Shown here one piece after another: positions 32,240-41,097 of a stretch of 64,000 nucleotides of DNA (the stretch's first letter is position 1; each line of letters starts with the position of its first letter). Where the stretch lies: assembly GCA_964531645.1 (NCBI GenBank), contig CAZHEF010000007.1, forward strand, positions 1 to 64,000, given 5' to 3'. The notes beneath the pieces were generated by a model. The model was not told the DNA's origin and searched no databases. It saw nothing but the letters and a program-made list of their open reading frames with translations. Both the position numbers and the translations under genes were made by a program. This DNA comes from JBBIMS01 sp964531645. GTDB taxonomy: Bacteria; Acidobacteriota; Aminicenantia; JBFLYD01; JBBIMS01.

Positions 32240-33828
32240 AGGGATTTCTTGGAGGGCTGATAAACTCCGAATACTTCTCTCAAGGTAGAAATAATTTCTC
32301 CGAGAGTTGCATTTTTTCTTAAAGCTTCAAGGACAAAGGGGATTAAATTTTGGTTACCCTTTGCCTTCTCCTTGAGAATATCAAGGGAAACTTGTACCGA
32401 TTTCAAATCCCGTGCTTTCTTAAATTCTGCCAATCTTCTCTTTTGGTTCTCTTCTACCTCTGGCTTTACATAAATTATTTCAGGTTTCGCATTCACCTCC
32501 TCTGTAAACATGTTCACTCCGACAACTATATCTTCTTTAATTTCTATTCTTTTCTGAGCTCTATATGCACTCTCACTTATCTCCTCTTGTATCCATCCAC
32601 TCTCTATAGCCTTTATTGCTCCTCCCATTTTCTCTATTCTGTCGAGATAAGCATAAACCCTTTTCTCTATCTCATTTGTTAGATATTCTACATAATAAGA
32701 GCCTCCAAGGGGGTCTGCTACCAAGGGAATTGATGTTTCATGGGCAATTATTTGCTGGGTTCTGAGGGCAATCTTAACAGATTTCTCAGAAGGAAGGGCA
32801 AGAGCTTCATCAAGGGAGTTGGTATGAAGGGATTGTGTTCCTCCAAGAATTGCAGAAAGAGCCTGCAGGGCAACCCTAATTATATTGTTCTCAGGCTGCT
32901 GATATGTGAGAGTAGAACCTGCTGTCTGGGTATGAAATCTTAGCATCCATGACTTTGGATTCTCTGCTTTAAATCTTTCCTTCATTATCTTAGCCCATAT
33001 TCTTCTTCCCGCTCTGAATTTGGCAATCTCCTCAAAAAAGTTGTTATGGGAAGAGAAGAAAAAGGATATCCTTGGGGCAAATTCGTCCACATTCATTCTT
33101 TTTGATAACTCATCCACATAGGCAACGGCATTGGCAAATGTAAAGGCAAGCTCTTGAACAGCGGTAGCGCCTGCTTCCCTAATGTGATATCCACTAATAC
33201 TTATAAAATTCCATTGAGGAACATCCTTACAACAAAATTCAATCAGATCTCCTGTTATCCTCATTGAAGGCTCTGGAGGAAAAATATAAGTCCCCCTTGC
33301 AATGAATTCCTTGAGAATGTCATTCTGAATCGTTCCTCTCAATTTTTTCCAGTCTATTCCTCTCTTTTCAGCAATTAGAAGGAACATGGGAAGGATTACA
33401 AAGGCAGTTGCATTTATCGTCATGGAAACTGAGACTTCATCAAGGGGTATAGAATCGAAAAGAATCTCCATATCAGAAAGAGAGCTTATAGCTACTCCTA
33501 CCTTCCCTATTTCGCCTGCAGATAGAGGATCATCGGAATCAAGTCCAATTTGAGTTGGCAAATCAAAGGCAACTGAAAGCCCTGTCTGTCCATGTTCAAG
33601 AAGGTACTTATATCTTTTATTTGACTCTTCAGCTGTCCCAAATCCAGCATACTGCCTCATGGTCCATAATTTTTCCCTGAACATTTCCCTGTGAATTCCC
33701 CTTGTAAAAGGATACTCTCCTGGGATTCCCAATTCTTTCTCAAAATCTTCCTTCTCAATCTCATCTTTTGTAAAAAATACCTTTAGCGGAATACCTGAGA
33801 ATGTGAAAAATTCTTTTTCTTTCTTCAT
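32236..33828 (-). CDS. Methylmalonyl-CoA mutase, catalytic (substrate-binding) subunit
   Basis: Isomerises (R)-methylmalonyl-CoA and succinyl-CoA using a B12 radical. 530 residues, the TIM-barrel part only; the B12-binding domain, which would be a separate small subunit, is not in this window. RQYAGFGTAEESNKRY, GLSVAFDLPTQIGLDSD, PSMRITGDLIEF, ISISGYHIREAGATAVQELA and THTNSLDEAL-type LHTNSLDEALALPSE are visible. The Tyr of RQYAGF and Arg of PSMRI are those of methylmalonyl-type, not isobutyryl-type, mutases. First gene of a tight four-gene operon. Confidence 0.9.
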   Translation of the reverse strand: MKKEKEFFTFSGIPLKVFFTKDEIEKEDFEKELGIPGEYPFTRGIHREMFREKLWTMRQYAGFGTAEESNKRYKYLLEHGQTGLSVAFDLPTQIGLDSDDPLSAGEIGKVGVAISSLSDMEILFDSIPLDEVSVSMTINATAFVILPMFLLIAEKRGIDWKKLRGTIQNDILKEFIARGTYIFPPEPSMRITGDLIEFCCKDVPQWNFISISGYHIREAGATAVQELAFTFANAVAYVDELSKRMNVDEFAPRISFFFSSHNNFFEEIAKFRAGRRIWAKIMKERFKAENPKSWMLRFHTQTAGSTLTYQQPENNIIRVALQALSAILGGTQSLHTNSLDEALALPSEKSVKIALRTQQIIAHETSIPLVADPLGGSYYVEYLTNEIEKRVYAYLDRIEKMGGAIKAIESGWIQEEISESAYRAQKRIEIKEDIVVGVNMFTEEVNAKPEIIYVKPEVEENQKRRLAEFKKARDLKSVQVSLDILKEKAKGNQNLIPFVLEALRKNATLGEIISTLREVFGVYQPSKKSL

Positions 33829-33856
33829 AATGGAATTATAATATAAAATCTAGGTG

Positions 33857-33862
33857 TATAAT
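33857..33862 (+). promoter_or_regulatory. Perfect -10 box ahead of the 81-residue protein
   Basis: TATAAT stands 15 bases before the ATG at 33877, in the spacer shared with the divergent mutase operon. No good -35 is seen at 16-18 bases, and transcription would start about 33869, leaving a very short leader. Confidence 0.35.
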
Positions 33863-33876
33863 CAAGTGGAACAAAA

Positions 33877-34122
33877 ATGAAGGAGAAAAAAAGGAAAATT
33901 CAGTTTTATGAAGGTCACAGAGGGGAGGAGATCCCCATAAAATTTCAGTACAGAGGAAAGGAAATAATAATAAAAGAAATAATTTCATCGGGATATATTG
34001 GTTCACAAGATCCCAAAAAGTCAATTGATAGATTTTTTGATGTAAGGGGGGAAGATGAAAAAAATTACAGGATTTTTTACATTTCTGATTTCGAAGAATG
34101 GATTGTTCTGGAGAAAACTTAG
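33877..34122 (+). CDS. Small protein of unknown function
   Basis: 81 residues, basic N-terminus (MKEKKRKIQFYEGHRGEEIP), then a beta-strand pattern KFQYRGKEIIIKEIISSGYI and a closing NYRIFYISDFEEWIVLEKT. The alternation of strands with a final aromatic/acidic strand looks like small bacterial proteins such as DUF6504, but I cannot assign it firmly. It overlaps the annotated start of the next gene by 68 bases in another frame, which argues for a later start there. Confidence 0.5.
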   Translation: MKEKKRKIQFYEGHRGEEIPIKFQYRGKEIIIKEIISSGYIGSQDPKKSIDRFFDVRGEDEKNYRIFYISDFEEWIVLEKT

Positions 34123-35626
34123 TCTTTTTTTATCCTTTCAACTCTTCTTTTTTTGTTTTCTTTCTTCCCAAAATACTCTTATTGAATCATTTCGATCTTT
34201 TCCTGTAACTTTGAATCCTCTTCTTGCAACTGATGAGGTCAGTATTTCAATTGCTGATAAGGTATTCAGTGGTCTTTTCACTTTAGACAAAAATGGTGAT
34301 GTCATGCCCGATCTTGTCGAGGAATGGAAGGAAGAAGGGAACTCAATCCTTATTAAATTAAAGGATAAAGTTTTCTGGCACGATGGAAAGAATCTAACAA
34401 CTCATGATCTCATTTTTACATTCAATCTAATGAAAGATCCTTCATTTGAGTATCCTTATAGAGCTGACATAGAATTTATTAAAGAAATTGAAAAAATAGA
34501 CTCAGGAAAAGCAAGAATAATTCTCACTAAAAAGTTCGCTCCTTATCTTCTCTATTTAACCTTTAAAATACTTCCTTCCCACATGAAGGATGAGTGTAGA
34601 AAGCCTGATGCAAAACTTTCAGGAACAGGACCCTATAAATTTGAAGATATAAAATTCAATCAGTATTTAACACTCAAAGGGTTCAAAAAATACTTTAAAG
34701 GTTTACCTGAAATAGAATTTTATAAACTTGTTGTAAATCCAGATCCTTTAATGAACCCCTTGAAACTTTTAAAGGAGAAAATACATGCTGGCGAAATTGA
34801 ACATGAAATCTACAGAAGCCTTAAAGATGATAAAGAATTTAATTCAAAAGTTAGCTTAATTCCTTTCAGAAAGAACTCATACACATATCTTGCTTTCAAT
34901 TTGAGAAACCCTCTTCTTACAAAAGAGATGAGGAAAGCCATAGCTTCCTCAATTCCAAGAAAGAAAATTGTCAATAATTTACTTTCGGGTGCGGGAGAGG
35001 TTGTAAACTCCCACATAATATTTAAACCCTGGATGGTTAATGGATTTCAATACAAATTCAATCCAGAGATTGGCAGGGAAATAATTAAAGGGCTGGGATG
35101 GAAGATGGGGGAGAAAGGATTTTTTGAAAAGAATGGGAAAAAACTTAAATTTGTTCTTGTTACGAATGGAGAAAGTATTCTAAGAAGATATTGCGCTTCT
35201 ATAATAAAAGACGAGCTTGAAAGAACTGGCATTGAGATAGAAATAAGACTTTTAGAGTACCTGTCCTTCCGCTTAGCATTAAAAAATGGAAATTTTGACC
35301 TGGCAATATCAGGATATCTAATGGATCTTGACCCAAATGTATGGGATCTCTTTAGTTCAGAAGGGGTTTTAAATTATGCTAAATTTTCAAATCCTTATCT
35401 TGATTCTCTCCTTGTAAAAGGAAGGGAAAAACTAGATCGCAATGAAAGATTTTCTATTTATAGAGAAGTCCAGAAAATTCTCGGAGATGAAATCCCAATT
35501 CTTCCACTATTCAGTCCATACTACATAATGGGAGTTTCTAAGAAATTGGAAATCACGGAGAAGCCAGAAATTGTAGGTTCTACAAATTCCTTCTCTTCCT
35601 TTGTATGGAAATGGAGATTTAAATAA
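34055..35626 (+). CDS. Peptide ABC transporter substrate-binding protein (family 5)
   Basis: 523 residues with a signal peptide and the SBP_bac_5 fold: DEVSISIADKVFSGLFTLDK, WHDGKNLTTHDLIFTFNLMK, SGTGPYKFEDI and, late, EVQKILGDEIPILPLFSPYY. The leader is long from the first ATG (34055); a TTG at 34103 (giving FWRKLSLFLSFQLFFFCFLSS) would make a normal signal and reduce overlap with the previous gene. No lipobox Cys is seen, so it may be periplasmic. It is divergent from the OppD/OppF-like genes, its likely partners. Confidence 0.88.
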   Translation: MKKITGFFTFLISKNGLFWRKLSLFLSFQLFFFCFLSSQNTLIESFRSFPVTLNPLLATDEVSISIADKVFSGLFTLDKNGDVMPDLVEEWKEEGNSILIKLKDKVFWHDGKNLTTHDLIFTFNLMKDPSFEYPYRADIEFIKEIEKIDSGKARIILTKKFAPYLLYLTFKILPSHMKDECRKPDAKLSGTGPYKFEDIKFNQYLTLKGFKKYFKGLPEIEFYKLVVNPDPLMNPLKLLKEKIHAGEIEHEIYRSLKDDKEFNSKVSLIPFRKNSYTYLAFNLRNPLLTKEMRKAIASSIPRKKIVNNLLSGAGEVVNSHIIFKPWMVNGFQYKFNPEIGREIIKGLGWKMGEKGFFEKNGKKLKFVLVTNGESILRRYCASIIKDELERTGIEIEIRLLEYLSFRLALKNGNFDLAISGYLMDLDPNVWDLFSSEGVLNYAKFSNPYLDSLLVKGREKLDRNERFSIYREVQKILGDEIPILPLFSPYYIMGVSKKLEITEKPEIVGSTNSFSSFVWKWRFK

Positions 35627-35629
35627 GAG

Positions 35630-36439
35630 TTAAAACTTAAATTTGAGATTCACTGCAAAGTTAAAGCCGCTTAACTCCCATTTGAAATCTTTTTCTTTTC
35701 CATTTACATCTTCAAATCTTAAATTTTCTCCAACTGATGTTGGGTCAGATGTGTCTTTTTCAATCTTAAAAGCTTTTATTGTTCCGAAGGGATACCTTAA
35801 ATCAGTAGAAATTGAAATATTCTTTGTAATATCAAAATCAAAACCTCCATTTATATGAGGAATTACCGCTTTACCGCTCGATTCTATCTCATAGGAACCT
35901 TTCTCAAAAGAAACTCCATTTTCTTTCCAATCCCACTCCTCTTTTAGAACAATCTTACCCATATAATACCCCATACCTGCACCTATGTAAGCACGGAATC
36001 TCTCAGAAGGAAGATTTACTCTTAGAGTGGCAACTATCGGGATTAGAGAGGCAGAAACTTCAAATTCATCTGAAATTTCATAAGAATCTCCACTTATCTT
36101 TCCTGTAGCTTCTATGGATGCCTTAGGCTTCTGAATCCAGTGCTCAGCTCCGATGGCAAGGGAGAAACTTCTGCTCACAAAAAATTCTATTTCTCCTCCG
36201 AAGGTCATACCTCCTTTAATCTCATCCAGCTCATTCATATTGGACTTCAAGCCCGCGGAGCTCAACCATGCATTGAATTCTGTAAAGGAGTTATTAACAG
36301 GAGGAAGAACCTCGTCATTATAAGTTGAGGAAGAAGGGGTATATAGCCCACCACGAAGGGAAAAAGCAATTCTTTTCTCCTCACCGATCAACAGAACGGA
36401 AAAGGAAAGAATTGAAATAAGAAAAATTTTAAATTTCAT
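35630..36439 (-). CDS. Outer-membrane beta-barrel protein
   Basis: 269 residues. A signal peptide (FKIFLISILSFSVLLIG) is followed by alternating strands: RIAFSLRGGLYTPSSSTYND, MTFGGEIEFFVSRSFSLAIG, FRAYIGAGMGYYMGKIVL, GGFDFDITKNISISTDLRYP, ending ELSGFNFAVNLKFKF with the C-terminal Phe expected of a BAM-inserted barrel. OmpW/OprF-like size, but no specific family. Converges with the substrate-binding protein, four bases apart, without visible terminator. Confidence 0.8.
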   Translation of the reverse strand: MKFKIFLISILSFSVLLIGEEKRIAFSLRGGLYTPSSSTYNDEVLPPVNNSFTEFNAWLSSAGLKSNMNELDEIKGGMTFGGEIEFFVSRSFSLAIGAEHWIQKPKASIEATGKISGDSYEISDEFEVSASLIPIVATLRVNLPSERFRAYIGAGMGYYMGKIVLKEEWDWKENGVSFEKGSYEIESSGKAVIPHINGGFDFDITKNISISTDLRYPFGTIKAFKIEKDTSDPTSVGENLRFEDVNGKEKDFKWELSGFNFAVNLKFKF

Positions 36440-36592
36440 TTAAACCTCCCATGAAAATTGAAAAGTTAAAATTTAAAAGGAAAAAGTTAAAAGAAAGATA
36501 TAAAATTGAAAAGCAAGTAGCGGATGCAAGTAAATTCTCAATCTTCACTTCTTTCTCTCCTCGCTTTAATTTTCAAGTTGCACTTTTACATT

Positions 36593-39289
36593 TTATTCAA
36601 AGGGACCATAAGAAAAACGATTGTTGGTTTTGTCCCTTTCCTTTAAAGAGTTATCCTGATCTATAACTGCAATTATGTACTTTCCTGAAAGTGATATATA
36701 GGGTGGGAAATAGTATGAAAATAAAGAATCCCTGTATTCATTTATATTTATTGAGGATGAAAAGGTGATCGTTTTTAAAAGAGTATCAAGGGTTGTTCCA
36801 TCATTTGAATAATAAATGGAAACTGTGAACTCATCAGAACATTCAGCAGTTCCCATGTTTTTAATTCTGAAAATAGCATTAATAACCTTTATCCGTGATA
36901 CACGGTGAGATATTTGCACATTTATCCATTCTCCAATGAGATCAGGAAGTGAACCCCTTTCAAAGTTGGCAACACAATTTTTATTTGAATCCATCTTCAC
37001 CCCAATTTTCTGTTCTGTTCCAGAGCAATCTCCACTCCAGCCTGTAAAGGTTGAATCAGAGCCAGGCATAGCAGTAAGGGTCACAGTAATGCCAGCATCG
37101 TATCCCTCTGAGCATTTTTCTCCACAGTTAATTCCTCCTTCATCGCTTGTAACAACTCCTGTGCCTGTCCCCGTTTTTGTAACAGTTAAGGTATATTTTA
37201 TTAATCCCTCCTCAATTTTAGCAACAAAAGCATCATAACCACTCGAGTATCCGTATAATGGTGTTGCTGTTGGAAAATTGCTTGAGGAAGTATAACCTGT
37301 TATATAGGCATTTCCCAGAGGATCCACAGCTATTCCATGGGCATAATCATTGCTACTTCCGCCAAGATAAGTAGAATAAACAATTGCACTTCCTTCGGAG
37401 TTTATTTTAACAATAAAAACATCCCAGTAGCCTCCGTTGGAACTTTGCAAAGGATTCTGGGTTGGAAAGTCTGATGAATAGGTTTCTCCTGTTATATAAA
37501 CATTTCCTTTTGAATCAATAGCTATTCCCCTGCTATAGTCAATGTTCCCTCCACCAAGAAATGTTGAATAAACAATGCTATTTTCCAATGTAGAAATTTT
37601 TGTAATGAAAAGGTCGTAATTTCCAGAAATACTTTTCTGTATTGGGCTTTGAGTGGGAAAATCGGGAGAAGAGGTATATCCTGTTAGATAAACATTTTCC
37701 AATGAATCCACTGCTATTCCTGTTCCATAATCGTTATCAGATCCCCCTAAATATGTAGAAAGAACAACATTTCCTTCTTGATTTATCTTAACCAGAAATG
37801 AATCCCAGAGCCCTGCCCTTTCCTTTATAGGATTTTTTGCGGGAAAATCACTGGAATATGTTGTCCCTGTTATATAAACATTTCCTGAAGAATCGACAGC
37901 TAATCCGTATCCGTAATCATTGTTACTTCCACCAAAATATGTTGAATAAACAAGAGAATTACCTTCTGGATCTATTTTTGTAATAAAAATATCGTAATAT
38001 CCTGAATAGTTATATATTGGATTTTTGGTGGGAAAATTGGATGAATAAGTAGTTCCCGTTAGATAGGCACTTCCTGAACTATCAAAAGCTATGTTATAAC
38101 CATAATCATTGTTATTTCCACCAAGATAAGTGGAATAAATAAGAGAATTGCCTTCTGGATTTATCTTAGCAACAAAAACATCACGCCCCCCAGAATTGCT
38201 TTTCTGAACAGGGTTTTTTGTGGGAAAATCTGTTGATTCAGTGTAACCTGTTATGTAGGCACTACCTGAAGAATCTACCGCTATTGCATAACCATAATCA
38301 TCTCCATTTCCCCCAAGAAAGGTTGAATAGACAAGAGAATTACCTTCTGGATTTATTTTTGTAATAAAAATATCGTAATATCCTGATTTACCCTTAATTG
38401 GAGACCTTACGGGAAAATCGGGTGAAAAAGTCTGCCCTATTACATATACACTCCCTGAGTTATCAACAGTTATCCCATAACCTCCGTCATAGTAGGAACC
38501 ACCAAGATATGTGGAGTAGATCAGGGTCGGATCTATTATTAGAGGGTATGAGTTATCAAAAGATTTGATATCGAAACTAAAAATATGTTTCCCATTTTCT
38601 TTCTTTACTCTGTAAGAGCCGTCAATTTCTACTTTATTACCTTCTATTTCCTGGTAAATATAAGGTTTTCTTTGAAAAACGGTTTTGCCTGATGGAAGTT
38701 TAGCAACTATTCCCCCATCTTTCAAGCTGAGTTCTTTGATTCCGCAGACTTCGAAAGAAATCTTGGAAATGTCTGCTCCAGGTTTTATTACAATATCATA
38801 TTCAAGATTTCCACTCTTCCCATAAAAAATAATATCTACGCCATTATAAACTCCCTTATATCTAATTTTTCCAAAGGCTGAAAGAGTCTTTTTCCAGCTT
38901 TTATGATGATTCCCAATGAAGCAATTCATTTTTGCCTCATTAGCTTCTTCTCCTCTTATCTCAAATTTTTTATTAGCATTCAACGGAGCAATTCTTACAA
39001 TCTCTGCAACCTCTTTCCTGTTATCTTGCTTACTGTGCAATGCTAAATAAACTCCATCTTCTGCGAAAAAAATACCGTTTTTGACTCCTATTCCATAAAA
39101 AATCACATCCCTCTCAAACTGACCATCACTCTTAATAAAATATAGAGGTAATCTCTCAAGATAACTAACAAGTTGTACTCTCTGTTTCTCCACAAAAGCT
39201 GAAAAATCTGAAGTAAAAGAGTCGGCCACTGATACCATAAATAGCACAAATAATACGAATGTCCTTCTATTCATAAAAATTCTATACAT
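36593..39289 (-). CDS. Secreted SBBP-repeat (beta-propeller) surface protein with CARDB-like end
   Basis: About 898 residues. After a signal peptide (TFVLFVLFMVSVADS) comes a domain of about 200 residues (YGIGVKNGIFFAEDGVYLAL, VDIIFYGKSGNLEYDIVIKP) usual before SBBP repeats. At least seven SBBP units of about 58 residues follow (STYLGGSNNDYGYGLAVDSS GNVYITG... pattern, split here as YSTYLGGS, DYGYGIAVDSSG and AYITGYT). Then a bacterial repeat (GITVTLTAMPGSDSTFTGWS) and an adhesion/CARDB-like beta domain (FTVSIYYSNDGTTLDTLLKT). Start taken at the ATG after AGGAGG. Likely cell-surface. Confidence 0.85.
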   Translation of the reverse strand: MYRIFMNRRTFVLFVLFMVSVADSFTSDFSAFVEKQRVQLVSYLERLPLYFIKSDGQFERDVIFYGIGVKNGIFFAEDGVYLALHSKQDNRKEVAEIVRIAPLNANKKFEIRGEEANEAKMNCFIGNHHKSWKKTLSAFGKIRYKGVYNGVDIIFYGKSGNLEYDIVIKPGADISKISFEVCGIKELSLKDGGIVAKLPSGKTVFQRKPYIYQEIEGNKVEIDGSYRVKKENGKHIFSFDIKSFDNSYPLIIDPTLIYSTYLGGSYYDGGYGITVDNSGSVYVIGQTFSPDFPVRSPIKGKSGYYDIFITKINPEGNSLVYSTFLGGNGDDYGYAIAVDSSGSAYITGYTESTDFPTKNPVQKSNSGGRDVFVAKINPEGNSLIYSTYLGGNNNDYGYNIAFDSSGSAYLTGTTYSSNFPTKNPIYNYSGYYDIFITKIDPEGNSLVYSTYFGGSNNDYGYGLAVDSSGNVYITGTTYSSDFPAKNPIKERAGLWDSFLVKINQEGNVVLSTYLGGSDNDYGTGIAVDSLENVYLTGYTSSPDFPTQSPIQKSISGNYDLFITKISTLENSIVYSTFLGGGNIDYSRGIAIDSKGNVYITGETYSSDFPTQNPLQSSNGGYWDVFIVKINSEGSAIVYSTYLGGSSNDYAHGIAVDPLGNAYITGYTSSSNFPTATPLYGYSSGYDAFVAKIEEGLIKYTLTVTKTGTGTGVVTSDEGGINCGEKCSEGYDAGITVTLTAMPGSDSTFTGWSGDCSGTEQKIGVKMDSNKNCVANFERGSLPDLIGEWINVQISHRVSRIKVINAIFRIKNMGTAECSDEFTVSIYYSNDGTTLDTLLKTITFSSSININEYRDSLFSYYFPPYISLSGKYIIAVIDQDNSLKERDKTNNRFSYGPFE

Positions 39290-39351
39290 CAATAGCTCCT
39301 CCTTACTTTAAATTTTAAAAATATATGTCGAAAATTTCTTATCTAACATTT

Positions 39352-40674
39352 TTACGCATAAAGGCCCCTTATCTCCGAAGCCTTTGCAACCCTCTTTATT
39401 GCAACTATAAAGGCAGCTGTCCTGAGGTTACACTTATAGAACTGAGCAGCGTCATAGACATCGTTAAATGCCTTCTTCATGATTTTCTGAAGTTGACTTA
39501 TAACCTCCTCATAATTCCAGTACAAACCTGTTCTATTTTGAACCCACTCAAAATAGGATACTGTTACCCCACCTGCATTGCAAAGGATATCAGGAATAAC
39601 CATCACACCTTCTCTGTCAAGAATCTCGTCTGCTTCAACTGTCGTTGGCCCATTGGCCCCCTCAGCAATAATTTTTGCCTTTATCCTTTCCGCATTTTCA
39701 TTGGTAATTTGATTCTCAAGAGCAGCTGGAACAAGGACATCTACATTTAACTCAAGCAATTCGAGGGAGTTTTCAAGCTTTGCACAATTTGCCTGTTTTT
39801 CGAAACCTTCAAGGGTTTTATTTTTTGAAACATACTCAATAGCAAGAGATATATCGACACCATCCTTTGAATAATAAGAACCGGATATATCACCGATTCC
39901 AACTATCTTTCCTCCCATGCCATGTAAAATCTTTGCTGTGTTGGAACCAACATTTCCAAAGCCCTGAATTGCAAAGGTTGATTTTTTAATCTCCATATTC
40001 AAATGTTTTAAAGCTTCCTCTGTAACAAATACAATACCCCATGCAGTAGCTTCACTTCTTCCTTCAGAGCCACCAATCTCAAGGGGTTTTCCTGTTACAA
40101 CTGCAGGAATGTATTCCCTGTAATGCATGGAGTATGTGTCCATAAACCATCCCATTATCTGGGGGTTAGTATTAACATCTGGAGCAGGAACATCCTTATC
40201 GGGTCCAAAACACTCAATAAAATCTGCAAAATATCTTCTTGAAAGTCTCTCAAGCTCTGCTTCAGAAAGCTTGGACGGATCCACAACAACTCCTCCTTTT
40301 CCTCCACCAAAGGGTACATTTACTACTGCACACTTGTAAGTCATCCAGAAGGCAAGGGCTTTAACCTCATCGATGTTAACCTCTGGATGAAATCTTACAC
40401 CACCCTTTGAAGGTCCCCTGGCTATATTATGCTGAACCCTGTATCCCTTAAATATCTTTATAGAACCATCGTCCATCCTGACGGGCAAATTTACCTCCAC
40501 AATTTTTCTTGGTTCTTTAATCATTGCAATTTGATTCTCTGTCAGATTCAAAAGGGAAGCTGCTTTATCAAATTGTTTTAAAGCATTCTCAAATGCAGAT
40601 GGTTTCTGCTTACCAATCTCAAAGCTCTCTTTACTTATTCTCTTTATAAATTGTTCTCTTGTCTCCTTGCTCAT
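39352..40674 (-). CDS. gdhA: Glutamate dehydrogenase (Glu/Leu/Phe/Val family)
   Basis: 440 residues, hexameric class. Reversible oxidative deamination of glutamate. The substrate lysines lie in PFGGGKGGVVVDPSKLS and GGVRFHPEVNIDEVKALA; the Rossmann motif is FAIQGFGNVGSNTAKIL. The later DVLVPAALENQIT and GANGPTTVEADEIL are typical. AGGAGG precedes ATG. NAD or NADP preference cannot be settled by eye. Confidence 0.94.
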   Translation of the reverse strand: MSKETREQFIKRISKESFEIGKQKPSAFENALKQFDKAASLLNLTENQIAMIKEPRKIVEVNLPVRMDDGSIKIFKGYRVQHNIARGPSKGGVRFHPEVNIDEVKALAFWMTYKCAVVNVPFGGGKGGVVVDPSKLSEAELERLSRRYFADFIECFGPDKDVPAPDVNTNPQIMGWFMDTYSMHYREYIPAVVTGKPLEIGGSEGRSEATAWGIVFVTEEALKHLNMEIKKSTFAIQGFGNVGSNTAKILHGMGGKIVGIGDISGSYYSKDGVDISLAIEYVSKNKTLEGFEKQANCAKLENSLELLELNVDVLVPAALENQITNENAERIKAKIIAEGANGPTTVEADEILDREGVMVIPDILCNAGGVTVSYFEWVQNRTGLYWNYEEVISQLQKIMKKAFNDVYDAAQFYKCNLRTAAFIVAIKRVAKASEIRGLYA

Positions 40675-41060
40675 TTTAGCCTCCTAAAAAAATAGTTTAC
40701 TTCATAAAGAGAAAAAATCAAATAAAAAAATTACTGGAGTTTCCTGAGTTTCTGAAGGATATGAAAGGAGTGACAGACATGAGCTCTATCACCTCAAAGG
40801 TTAAAAATCACCAAGCACCAATAACCAAGCTCCAAATAAGCAAGGAAAGAGCATTGAAAATTTAGAATTTTAGAATGCAACTCTTTGAAAGGATGGGTCA
40901 GCTGTAGGCTGTGAGCTTGAAGCATTAGTTATTGGAATTTGGTTATTGGTTATTCAAGATCTTCTGGTCTCAGTTTGTCGATTATTTCTATACCTTCTTA
41001 AGATAGACTTATTAAAATTCAGAAAACTTCAGAAAAAATTATGTTTAAAACCACTTTTTC
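40675..41060. other. Non-coding spacer between gdhA and hrcA
   Basis: About 390 bases before the hrcA promoter, without a supported gene on either strand. It contains an inverted repeat pair (see 40817-40950) and an AGCTGTAGGCTG word shared with the hairpin at 47488. I see no CIRCE element, riboswitch or clear terminator in it. Confidence 0.7.
40817..40950. repeat. Inverted repeat pair, about 23 bases, 90 bases apart
   Basis: Arm 1 (40817-40839, ACCAATAACCAAGCTCCAAA...) and arm 2 (40929-40950, ending TTTGGTTATTGGT) are reverse complements with two mismatches and one gap. The enclosed 89 bases are AT-rich and non-coding. The layout is that of a miniature inverted-repeat element of about 134 bases. 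I cannot see target duplications. Confidence 0.5.
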
Positions 41061-41089
41061 TTGACTTGGAAACTTTTTATTGGTATAAA
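41061..41089 (+). promoter_or_regulatory. Sigma70 promoter giving a nearly leaderless hrcA transcript
   Basis: TTGACT (41061-41066) and TATAAA (41084-41089) are 17 bases apart. Transcription should start about 41096, and hrcA begins at 41098, so there is almost no leader and no ribosome site. No CIRCE inverted repeat (TTAGCACTC type) is seen near it. Confidence 0.65.
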
Positions 41090-41097
41090 ATAATTAA

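Noticed and set aside
40675..41097. CIRCE operator or riboswitch before hrcA
   Set aside because: No TTAGCACTC-type inverted repeat and no recognisable aptamer; the inverted repeat present has unrelated sequence.
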